From positions 1 to 64,000 of the forward strand of contig DBYX01000001.1 in NCBI GenBank assembly GCA_002311665.1: 64,000 nucleotides of DNA, read 5' to 3'. The notes under the pieces are model-generated. The model saw only the letters and a list, made by a program, of their open reading frames with translations. It was not told the origin of the DNA and made no database searches. Each line of letters opens with the position of its first letter. Within the stretch, counting starts at the first letter, position 1. Positions 57,063-64,000 of the stretch are shown piece by piece. The translations under genes were made by a program, and so were the position numbers. The DNA comes from Lachnoclostridium sp. UBA1175. GTDB taxonomy: Bacteria > Bacillota > Clostridia > Lachnospirales > Lachnospiraceae.

Positions 57063-58466
57063 ATGAAGAAGAAAAAGCTTTCTATTGTATGTCAGATCTT
57101 TGCGATTTTCTTTGGGATCATTCTGTTCGCAGGTATTCTGGCCTGGATCATCACATCCCAGATCAGCAAGATCATGGAGCCGGAAAATCTAGTCGAGATG
57201 GTCACGGACAATATTGACCTCGAGGACCTCGAGGTGGACGAGCTTTTCGATGATGCCGAAGAGGGGACGACCCTGGCGGAGTACATCAGCCAGCAGGCAT
57301 CGGATTACCAGGGCAAGAAGGTGAAGATCACGGACAGCGATCTCAACGAGATCCTCAGCAGCCCGTCCGTGAAGGAGTTCCTTGAGGATAAGATCGGCGA
57401 TTATGTCGATTTCCTGGAGGGCGATTCCAACGGTAAGAAACCGATCATCAATGCGGACCAGCTGTACGAGCTGATCGATGAAAACCGCGATGAGATCGAA
57501 GAGGTGACCGGTGAGCGTCTGACGAAAGAGTCGATGCGGGAGATCCGGAAGAACCTCAATCAGATTGATTTTGACAGCCTGAGTCTGGACAAGCTTTCGA
57601 GCAGCGAGGTCGAGGATGCACGCGAGGTGTACTCGACGGTGAAGAAGGTTTCCGGCTGGCTTCCCTGGGCAGCGCTCGGTGTGTGCGCTCTGATGATCCT
57701 GATCATCGCGATCCTGCGCGGACGTTTCGTCGCGGGAACCTTCGCGGAAGTCGGTATTATCGGTCTGATCGCAGCCGGTCTTGTGTTGCTGCTCAACATC
57801 GGCAAACTGGCCATCCGGTTCGGCGGTGACTCGTTCGAGAAGGAGTGGATCCAGTCGATCCTCGCAGGCGTGTTCCGTCAGCCTGCGCTCCTTGTACTGT
57901 TCATCTCCATCGGATGCATCCTTGTCGCGATCATTCTCAAGGTGATCCTTGTCGCCGTGCGCGGTGACGGGGAGGAGCCCGCGGCAGTCGGATATAACGC
58001 AGCATACGCACAGCAGCAGGCATATGCGCAGCAGCAGGCATACGCACAGCAGCAGGCTTATGCACAGCAGCAGGCATACGCACAGCAGCAGGCCTATGCA
58101 CAGCAGCAGGCTTACGCACAGCAGCAGGCTTACGCACAGCAGCAGGCTTCGTACCAGCAGCAGGTTTACGCGCAGCAGCAGGCAGCTTACCAGCAGCAGG
58201 TCAATGCGCAGCAGGCGGCATATCAGCAGACGGCAGACTATCGTCAGCCGTTAGCGCAGAATACATACCAGCAGCCCGCCGTAACGGCACAGAATGCATA
58301 CCAGCAGCCCGCCGCAACGGCACAGAATGCATACCAGCAGCCCGCCGCATCGGCACAGAATGCATATCAGCAGCCTGCCGCAACGGCACCGCAGCCTGCG
58401 GAGCAGCCCACAGCGCCGGTCGCAGACGCGACAACTGCAGCGCCGGAGAGCGCTCGTCCGGAATAA
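57063..58466 (+). CDS. Membrane protein with Gln/Ala/Tyr repeat tail
   Basis: I do not recognise this 467-residue protein. A membrane segment at about 9-32 is followed by a predicted outside domain of about 160 residues that is rich in Asp and Glu. Three more hydrophobic segments follow (about 199-217, 224-242 and 275-298). The C-terminal tail of about 165 residues is low-complexity: eight exact A-Y-A-Q-Q-Q units, then variants, then four units of N-A-Y-Q-Q-P-A-x-T-A-Q type. With four membrane segments the tail should be cytoplasmic. It is followed by the LtaS-like gene after 43 bases, so a role at the envelope is plausible. Confidence 0.75.
   Translation: MKKKKLSIVCQIFAIFFGIILFAGILAWIITSQISKIMEPENLVEMVTDNIDLEDLEVDELFDDAEEGTTLAEYISQQASDYQGKKVKITDSDLNEILSSPSVKEFLEDKIGDYVDFLEGDSNGKKPIINADQLYELIDENRDEIEEVTGERLTKESMREIRKNLNQIDFDSLSLDKLSSSEVEDAREVYSTVKKVSGWLPWAALGVCALMILIIAILRGRFVAGTFAEVGIIGLIAAGLVLLLNIGKLAIRFGGDSFEKEWIQSILAGVFRQPALLVLFISIGCILVAIILKVILVAVRGDGEEPAAVGYNAAYAQQQAYAQQQAYAQQQAYAQQQAYAQQQAYAQQQAYAQQQAYAQQQASYQQQVYAQQQAAYQQQVNAQQAAYQQTADYRQPLAQNTYQQPAVTAQNAYQQPAATAQNAYQQPAASAQNAYQQPAATAPQPAEQPTAPVADATTAAPESARPE
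58002..58145 (+). repeat. Eight 18-bp coding tandem repeats
   Basis: Eight units encode A-Y-A-Q-Q-Q with only synonymous changes (GCA/GCG, TAC/TAT, GCC/GCT). A second set of 33-base units encoding the N-A-Y-Q-Q-P repeats lies at about 58256-58390. Such arrays can change copy number by slippage. Confidence 0.9.
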
Positions 58467-58509
58467 GGCCGGAATAAACAGTCATTGTAACAGGAAGTCA
58501 GTTTAGAGT

Positions 58510-60621
58510 ATGGACGAACAGGAAAAACAATTACTTCGGCGGGAGCCTGCGGGGCAGTATGCCCTGCAGGCTGTCATTCCCGTCACACTGCTCTGGGATG
58601 AGCTCGTATTTCACGCTTATATCAACCGGGGATTCCAGAACGCGTCCATAGGTTTCCTTGTTTTGTTTGCACTCGGGATCGGGCTTACGATCGCTGCGAT
58701 CACGGGCTTTATGGGGAAGAAGGCGACGATCATCACCAACCTGGTCGTCCTCGCGGCGAGCACGAGCTGGTTTGTCATTCAGGCCGTGAGTTACGGTATG
58801 CTTCAGTCGTACCTCACACTGGTGCTGACGAAGAACAAGGATGAGGCGGCGGAGTTTACCGGCGATGTCATGTCGTGTCTTCTGCGGCGGACGCCTCTGG
58901 TGTTGCTGCTCCTTATACCGGTCGCGGTGTATATCATTTTCCTCGTAAAGAAGACCATACCGCACGGGAAAGTCCGCGGATGGATCGTCGCGCTCACGGC
59001 GCTTCTCGCGGTCGAGTGCTTCCTGATCTCGGCGCTCGCGCTGGTCAGCAACCACTGCAGGGAAAACGGGCAGTACGAGATGTTCGTGAAGGACTGGGAG
59101 AACGACCGGGGCGTCACAAACATGGGCGTGTGCATCGGATTCCTTCAGGACCTAAGGCAGCGGCTCACGTACGATCCGCAGGATGTCGGGGAGATTTCCA
59201 ACGCGACCGTGCCTTCGATGAAACCGATCCTGCCGGGCAAGGCAACTTCCACGCCGACCCCGACGATAACGGCGACACCGGGACCGACGCAGGCTCCGCA
59301 GGACACGCCGACACCGACATTTACGCCGACGCCGACCCCGACGCCGGTCGACCGCTCACCGCATCTGCTCGACATCGATTTTCCGAAGCTTGCGGAAGCG
59401 GAGAAGGATAAGAATGTCAAGACGATCCACCAGTATTTTGCAGGGGAGACGGCGACCAACAAGAACGAGTACACGGGTCTGTGCAAGGACTTCAACCTGA
59501 TCGTGATCACGGCGGAGTCGTTCTGCAAGCTGGCGGTGGACGAGAACCTGACGCCGACTCTGTACCGGCTGATCAACAGCGGATTTGTCCTCAACAATTT
59601 CTACACGCCGAAGTGGCAGAACAACACGACGGACAGCGAGTATACCATATGCACGGGGCTTCTGCCCGACACGAAGGAGGCCAAGAGCTTCGCCAAATCC
59701 GCGAGCAACCTGCTGCCTCTCGGCCTGCCGCCGATCTTCAAGGCGCTCGGGTACACGGCGCGCGCGTTCCACGACCACGATTACAAGTACTATGAACGCG
59801 ACAAGACGCATCCGAATCTGGGGTATGAGTTCATCGCCGTGGGCAACGGCCTGGAGATCACGAAGCAGACGCACGAGTCCGACCTGGAGATGATGGAAGC
59901 GGCGATCCCGATGTTCATCAACGACGATCATTTCCTGGCGTACTTTATGACGATGAGCGGGCATTCACCGTACTCGTGGAGCAATGCGAACTGCAAGAAG
60001 AACCGCGATCTCGTGAACGACCTTCCGTACACGACGGCCGGCAAATGCTACCTCGCCTGCAATATCGAGCTCGACCGGGCACTGGAGTACCTGCTCAATG
60101 AGCTGGAGAAGGCCGGGAAGCTTGACAACACGCTGATCGTGATGACCGGTGACCACTATCCGTACGCAATGTCCGAGGATGAGCTGAACGATCTCGCGGG
60201 ACACAAGATCGAGAAGGAGTTCGAGCGCTTCGAGAACCACTGTATCGTGTGGAGCGGCGCGTTCAAGGACACGGTCATCGTAGACAAGGCCTGCTGCAGC
60301 CTCGACATTATGCCGACCATTCTGAACCTCATGGGTGTCGAGTATGACTCGCGCCTGTATATGGGTCACGATATGCTTTCGGAAGAGCCGGGCTTTGTGC
60401 AGTTCCGAAACGGCAGCATTGTCACGGACTACATCCGCTACGGTGCGTCGACAGGCAAGACCGAGTGGCTCTTCGATGTCGACCTGAGCAAGGACGACAA
60501 GAAGGCGTACGTCGATTCGTGCAAGAATGTCGCGAAGACGAAGCTGAACATCTCACGCGCGATACTGAACAGCAACTATTACAAGTACATCAAAGATTAT
60601 CTTCCGTGGATGCGGGAGTGA
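58510..60621 (+). CDS. LTA synthase-family membrane sulfatase (LtaS-like)
   Basis: This 703-residue protein has about five N-terminal membrane segments (20-185), a Pro/Thr-rich linker with repeated T-P-T-P (about 245-280), and an extracellular sulfatase-fold domain from about 310. The likely nucleophile is T373 in WQNNTTDSEYT, corresponding to the catalytic Thr of LtaS. Metal-binding residues are in VITAESFCKL and MTGDHYPYAM. The family transfers glycerol phosphate or other phospho groups onto envelope polymers or lipids; lipoteichoic acid synthesis is the best guess. The Pro/Thr linker is an unusual addition in this family, and a similar one is in the GH10 lipoprotein at 63547. Confidence 0.88.
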   Translation: MDEQEKQLLRREPAGQYALQAVIPVTLLWDELVFHAYINRGFQNASIGFLVLFALGIGLTIAAITGFMGKKATIITNLVVLAASTSWFVIQAVSYGMLQSYLTLVLTKNKDEAAEFTGDVMSCLLRRTPLVLLLLIPVAVYIIFLVKKTIPHGKVRGWIVALTALLAVECFLISALALVSNHCRENGQYEMFVKDWENDRGVTNMGVCIGFLQDLRQRLTYDPQDVGEISNATVPSMKPILPGKATSTPTPTITATPGPTQAPQDTPTPTFTPTPTPTPVDRSPHLLDIDFPKLAEAEKDKNVKTIHQYFAGETATNKNEYTGLCKDFNLIVITAESFCKLAVDENLTPTLYRLINSGFVLNNFYTPKWQNNTTDSEYTICTGLLPDTKEAKSFAKSASNLLPLGLPPIFKALGYTARAFHDHDYKYYERDKTHPNLGYEFIAVGNGLEITKQTHESDLEMMEAAIPMFINDDHFLAYFMTMSGHSPYSWSNANCKKNRDLVNDLPYTTAGKCYLACNIELDRALEYLLNELEKAGKLDNTLIVMTGDHYPYAMSEDELNDLAGHKIEKEFERFENHCIVWSGAFKDTVIVDKACCSLDIMPTILNLMGVEYDSRLYMGHDMLSEEPGFVQFRNGSIVTDYIRYGASTGKTEWLFDVDLSKDDKKAYVDSCKNVAKTKLNISRAILNSNYYKYIKDYLPWMRE

Positions 60622-60624
60622 TGC

Positions 60625-60662
60625 AAAAAGCCGGAGAGTGTGCGAGCTCTCCGGCTTTCTTT
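60625..60662. terminator. Bidirectional terminator between convergent genes
   Basis: AAAGCCGGAGAG (60627-60638) pairs with CTCTCCGGCTTT (60647-60658), followed by CTTT. The A run before it serves the reverse SDR operon. Confidence 0.85.
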
Positions 60663-60701
60663 ATGTGCTTCGATTTTGCGTAAAATGAGTCCCCCGCGGG
60701 T

Positions 60702-61427
60702 TCACTTCCTCCTGTGTATGCCGTTTCGCTGCGGGCGGACGGTGATGTCCGTCACGACCATACCGTCGCGGGAGGACAGTGCCGAGACGGCGCAGTCTGC
60801 GACCTCCTCCGCGGTGAGGCGGTACTGCGGGTCATCCTGCGGCGTAAAATCCGCGTTGCGGTAGAGGGCGGTGTCGGTCAGATCCGGATGGATCGTGATC
60901 ACGCGGACACCGTGCTTGCGAACCTCCTCGAACAGACTCTCCGAGAAGTTCGTGAGCGCCGCCTTGGTCGCGCCGTACGCGCAACCGTGCGTGTTGGAAT
61001 TGCTGCGGGCGGTGACGGATGAGACGTTGAGGATCGTTCCCGCGCACTCGCGCAGATGCGGAAGCAACATGGCGGCGAGGCTCATCGGCGCCGCGACGTT
61101 GACCGAGGTCATCTCCGCGATCGCCTGCGGGGAGATCGTCTCGTGCGGACCGTAGTAGGCGACGCCGGCAGCGTTGACGAGAAGCGAGATCGAAGATGCG
61201 ATCGGCTTGACCGCGCGCTCGATCGCGGCGGTGTCGGTCAGGTCGAGCTTAAGCAGATGAAAGTGATCGTGCGAGGGTGCGCCTTCTTCGTTGCGCCCGA
61301 CGCCGTACACGGTGCAGCCTTCCGCGAGAAGCCGGTCGGCGATCGCGCGTCCGATGCCGGAGGTCGCGCCCGTCACGAGAGCGCATTTTCCGACAAGGCG
61401 GGTTGATGATTCGGATACGGAGGTCAT
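60702..61427 (-). CDS. Short-chain dehydrogenase/reductase
   Basis: This 241-residue classical SDR has the cofactor motif TGATSGIGRAIA (20-31), the NAAG motif (86-89) and catalytic Ser (S136 or S137), Y151 and K155 in YGATKAA. R45 in VGRNEEG after the second strand suggests NADP(H) preference. The substrate is unknown. The start at 61427 follows AAAGGAG by five bases; the earlier ATG at 61442 precedes that site. It is the last gene of a reverse-strand operon behind the SplB-like gene, separated by 37 bases. Confidence 0.88.
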   Translation of the reverse strand: MTSVSESSTRLVGKCALVTGATSGIGRAIADRLLAEGCTVYGVGRNEEGAPSHDHFHLLKLDLTDTAAIERAVKPIASSISLLVNAAGVAYYGPHETISPQAIAEMTSVNVAAPMSLAAMLLPHLRECAGTILNVSSVTARSNSNTHGCAYGATKAALTNFSESLFEEVRKHGVRVITIHPDLTDTALYRNADFTPQDDPQYRLTAEEVADCAVSALSSRDGMVVTDITVRPQRNGIHRRK

Positions 61428-61464
61428 AGGGACTCCTTTCATAAGCGGTGGTGAGCGGGGCGGT

Positions 61465-62505
61465 TCATACGCTCCAGAGGAAGATCCGGTCGCGGGGAAG
61501 CATTGCCCCGAGGCGACGGAGTGCGAGCTCGACCAGCGGTTCGCCGATCTCCGTCGGGTAGTGGTACACGCCGTCCGTCAACTCGTACGGATAGTAGGTG
61601 ACCGCGCAGGGGCGACGGCTGCGCATCTCCTTGAGATACTCGCGGGAAATGCGGAACAGTCCGACGCTCGCGTCGTGTATGCGTTCCATCGGCAATGCGG
61701 CGGCAACCTCGTCAAACATTTTATCGTAGACCGCAACGGCGTTGTGCACGGCGATCATCGGATCGAAGCACAGGCGTACCTTCCAGCCGAGGTCAAGCGC
61801 CCCGGAGGCCAGAGCCAGCCGGGCCGACAACGGCGGCGTGCGGTGCTCCATCGCGCGGATGACCGGGTCGGGAGAGAGCGTCAGCGCAAGAATGACGCGG
61901 TCCGAAACGGGGAGCGACCGAAGAACCGCGCAGGAGGCGGATTTGGTGCGAAGCTCGAGCGTGAGGGTGGGGCGTTCGGACGCGAAAGCGATCCAGTCCG
62001 CGACCAGGCCGAGCTTCGGCTCGAGCGCGAGCAGGTCAGTGTCGTAGCTGATGCAGACATACGCGGGGCCGTCGGAGAGGATCGTATCCAGCTCCGCGAA
62101 GGTGTCCTCCGTGTTCACGAAGACGACGATGTGCCCGGAGGGGTACATCCCCTGCAGGTAGCAGTACTCGCAGTCGAACACGCAGTTCATCACATCGGAG
62201 GTGTAGTAGAAGCGGTCATTGCCGAAGTCCTGGCAGACCGGCGCGCCGGGGTAGACCCGGGCACGGTCGGAGACCGCGAGAATCAGCGCCTGCGCCTTCT
62301 TCTGCAGAGCGGGCTCCTGGTGCGGGCGGTTGAAGATCTCGCGGTAATCGCGGCAGCGGATCACCTCCGCGTCCGGCAGACCGGCAAGGATGCGCTGCGC
62401 GCGCGGATGGGCAAGCGCCGCCTCCTCCGCGTACACTACGGAAAATGCGCTCCGGTACGGGATCTTGTCAGCAGAGGCAGGAGAGTCGGAATGCATCAAG
62501 GACAT
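61465..62505 (-). CDS. SplB-like radical SAM protein (spore photoproduct lyase family)
   Basis: This 346-residue protein resembles spore photoproduct lyase, which repairs UV-induced thymine lesions in spores. The iron-sulfur motif C-x3-C-x2-C is C108, C112 and C115 in NCVFDCEYCYLQ. The N-terminal GAPVCQDFGNDRFYYTSDVM and the following VFVNTED segment are typical of the family. The late Cys needed for H-atom transfer in B. subtilis SplB is not obvious here; the candidate is in RPCAVTYYPYEL. AGGAGGG precedes the ATG. Its start lies within the end of the nucleosidase gene (38-base overlap), implying coupled translation and linked function. Confidence 0.85.
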   Translation of the reverse strand: MSLMHSDSPASADKIPYRSAFSVVYAEEAALAHPRAQRILAGLPDAEVIRCRDYREIFNRPHQEPALQKKAQALILAVSDRARVYPGAPVCQDFGNDRFYYTSDVMNCVFDCEYCYLQGMYPSGHIVVFVNTEDTFAELDTILSDGPAYVCISYDTDLLALEPKLGLVADWIAFASERPTLTLELRTKSASCAVLRSLPVSDRVILALTLSPDPVIRAMEHRTPPLSARLALASGALDLGWKVRLCFDPMIAVHNAVAVYDKMFDEVAAALPMERIHDASVGLFRISREYLKEMRSRRPCAVTYYPYELTDGVYHYPTEIGEPLVELALRRLGAMLPRDRIFLWSV

Positions 62506-63316
62506 CCTTGCCCTCCTTTCTGGAGCGGAGCAGGACGTCGGTCTCGAAATCGAGCCCGTACTCCCCGAGAAATTCCCTTATGTGCGCGATCGCATAGCCG
62601 CGCTCCATCTCATAATATTGGATCAGCCGGCGGAGTTCATGCTCCATCGTGACGGAGCAGCGAAGACTGCGGCAGAAATAGTCGATCACGGCCTCCTCAT
62701 CCTCGGAGTAGCGGTACCGCCTCGGCACGTAGGAGGCAAAGCGAAGCAGCGTCTCCGAAACGACCGGGGCGTTACCTTCGAGAAGCTCGTAAACCTGCGT
62801 CGGTGAAATGTCGGAGGCGTTTGAGCCGCAGTCGGAGACGATCTTGAAGTAGAACATTCGGTCAGCCGAAAAATAAGGAAGGGCAGCCTGGTAGAGCCCT
62901 GCGGCCTCTGTGTCGAAGAGAAATGCGTCGGACGGATTGTCCGTCACAACCGAAGCGTATGTCGTGAGAGCGCCCTGACAGTGCTCGTGGAGATACAGAA
63001 GGTCGGGGTAGAAACGGCGACCCGTGGTGTCGTCCGCGATGCTGTGGACAAGGAAGAGCGTGCCGATGTCGACGGAGGTGTCCGAGCAGCCGCACAGACC
63101 GACGTTGGCGAAGATGTCCGCCTCCCCGGGGGGCAGCAGCGCGAGCGTCTCCGTGAGGGCGATCGCCGCGGGCACGGGGGACGTCCCCGTGATGATCACC
63201 ACGGCCTCCTCGCCGACGAACACCTGCTCGTGACGGAACGCGTCGTCGCGCTTGCAGGCAAAGCGTCGTATGAACGGCGCCGCCTCCATATACATGGCAC
63301 ATGCGATGTAGATCAT
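62468..63316 (-). CDS. Nucleoside phosphorylase/nucleosidase superfamily protein
   Basis: This 282-residue protein has a PNP/MTAN-like fold in its first 190 residues: MEAAPFIRR at the N-terminus, IFANVGLCGC with the glycine-rich substrate loop, and FDTEAAGLYQAA corresponding to the nucleosidase motif with the catalytic Glu. The last 90 residues (after TLLRFASYVPRRY) are an extra helical region rich in charged residues. Substrate is unknown, either nucleosides or a nucleoside-containing product. The overlap with the SplB-like gene suggests that the two act on the same DNA damage or modified nucleoside. Confidence 0.82.
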   Translation of the reverse strand: MIYIACAMYMEAAPFIRRFACKRDDAFRHEQVFVGEEAVVIITGTSPVPAAIALTETLALLPPGEADIFANVGLCGCSDTSVDIGTLFLVHSIADDTTGRRFYPDLLYLHEHCQGALTTYASVVTDNPSDAFLFDTEAAGLYQAALPYFSADRMFYFKIVSDCGSNASDISPTQVYELLEGNAPVVSETLLRFASYVPRRYRYSEDEEAVIDYFCRSLRCSVTMEHELRRLIQYYEMERGYAIAHIREFLGEYGLDFETDVLLRSRKEGKDVLDAFRLSCLC

Positions 63317-63373
63317 AGCACTCCTCCGTAAGCCATTGGGCGGAAAATAAGAGCATAAAGCTAATATTAACTA

Positions 63374-63402
63374 TTGAGAATGTGTCTGTTTGCGTATACA
63401 AT
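63374..63402 (+). promoter_or_regulatory. Promoter of the GH10 gene
   Basis: TTGAGA (63374-63379), a 17-base spacer and TACAAT (63397-63402). It leaves a leader of about 140 bases with no clear hairpin terminator. Confidence 0.8.
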
Positions 63403-63546
63403 AGTACTATACCATGGATCCGGCGGATAGAAAAGGGAAAACGGAACCGGCGCCTGTGCGCAGCTCCTCCTCAACCCGCCGGAACGTGACCTTGGAGAGG
63501 GTCGTATAAAAACTACTACACCAATTCGAAAAGAGGAAACAGCATC

Positions 63547-64000
63547 ATGAACAGAAGAATGCATCGGATCGTGCTTGCCTGGCTTCTGGTCTCCGTCATG
63601 CTGATGGGTCTCACGGCCTGCAGCAACACGAAGAACGATACGCCGAAGCCGACGGACGCGCCTACACCGGTCCCGACCGAGACGCCGGTAGCAGAGCCGA
63701 CGGCAACGAGCACGCCGACTCCGACGAACACACCTACGCCGACGAACACGGCGACGCCCACACCTACTCCCGCGTACGATTATGAGACGCTTCACAAGAC
63801 GGAGTACACGTCGCTGAAGGAAGCCTACAAGGATTATTTTATGATCGGTACGATCTACACCGAGATGATCCTTGCGGGCAAGGACAAGGACCTCGTGCTT
63901 GCGAACTATGACGTCATCACCCCGGAGAACCTTATGAAGCCCGAGGAGATGCAGCGCGTACAGGGCACGTTCAAGTACACGGCGTCCGACAAGATGATCG
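63547..64000 (+). CDS. Lipoprotein endo-1,4-beta-xylanase, GH10 (5' part, cut by window edge)
   Basis: The first 151 codons are present. A lipoprotein signal peptide ends at LMGLTACS (C25), followed by a Pro/Thr-rich linker (about 33-76) and the start of a GH10 domain: the segment YKDYFMIGTIYT and then ANYDVITPENLMKPEEMQ match the GH10 consensus, in which the ENxMK part binds substrate. The catalytic Glu residues lie beyond the window. It would cleave xylan at the cell surface and so supply substrates for the cytoplasmic GH51 enzyme. The ATG has a moderate GAGG site upstream. Confidence 0.85.
   Translation, partial: MNRRMHRIVLAWLLVSVMLMGLTACSNTKNDTPKPTDAPTPVPTETPVAEPTATSTPTPTNTPTPTNTATPTPTPAYDYETLHKTEYTSLKEAYKDYFMIGTIYTEMILAGKDKDLVLANYDVITPENLMKPEEMQRVQGTFKYTASDKMI

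Noticed and set aside
58002..58145. Possible CRISPR array
   Set aside because: The repeats are contiguous 18-bp coding units without spacers, in frame within a membrane protein gene.
60640..64000. Genomic island or prophage at the right end
   Set aside because: No integrase, tRNA attachment duplication, phage genes or composition shift is visible; codon use matches the rest of the window.

Overview
The window looks like a core-genome segment of a Gram-positive Clostridia bacterium, most likely Lachnospiraceae-like, with GC content in the high 50s by eye. Signs of this are the merged S10-spc-alpha ribosomal operon in Firmicutes order, zinc-type S14 and L36, an ECF transporter module, DUF4364 and DUF6171 proteins, an LtaS-type sulfatase, a SplB-like radical SAM protein, tRNAs without an encoded CCA end, and strong AGGAGG ribosome binding sites almost everywhere. 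A GH51 arabinofuranosidase and the start of a secreted GH10 xylanase suggest a plant-fibre-degrading gut or rumen organism. I see no rRNA, prophage, transposase or CRISPR array.

Layout. 1-8.6 kb: a manganese exporter, two tRNA arrays plus a lone tRNA-Arg, peptidase T, a deformylase-like protein, two methyltransferases, the house-cleaning enzymes RdgB and YfcE, and a membrane protein. 8.8-12.2 kb: a three-gene set of SPFH/zinc-ribbon protein, zinc-ribbon membrane protein and TPM-domain protein that resembles the B. subtilis ydjGHI envelope-stress genes; a PspA homologue lies 15 kb further on. 12.3-19.7 kb: tRNA-Leu, citrate synthase with a structured leader, GH51, a DJ-1 protein and a degenerate GGDEF/EAL protein. 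19.9-26.3 kb: the proteostasis block tig-clpP-clpX-lon-ysxC. 26.4-29.7 kb: DUF4364, pspA, an RlmI-like methyltransferase and an unknown exported protein. 29.8-50.8 kb: the ribosomal protein superoperon with secY, adk, map, infA and rpoA, then ecfA (two ATPases fused), ecfT, truA, rplM and rpsI. 51.1-53.3 kb: a sigma factor/membrane partner pair facing an XRE membrane regulator. 53.4-56.8 kb: carB behind a leader peptide and attenuator. 57.1-60.6 kb: a Gln-rich repeat membrane protein and an LtaS-like enzyme. 60.7-63.3 kb: a reverse-strand operon of nucleosidase, SplB-like protein and SDR. The right edge holds the start of a GH10 lipoprotein.

The most notable items are regulatory or cryptic: a strongly over-represented CATTTTCC/GGAAAATG word on both strands, sometimes paired into perfect palindromes near promoters; a palindromic insertion that duplicates the 3' end of rpsI; a carB leader peptide whose stop codon lies inside the terminator stem; structured leaders before rpsJ, citrate synthase and rpsM; and a sigma factor with no ordinary start codon at its ribosome binding site. 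I did not find one clearly new multi-gene system; the SPFH/zinc-ribbon/TPM set and the SplB-nucleosidase operon are the closest to under-described systems.
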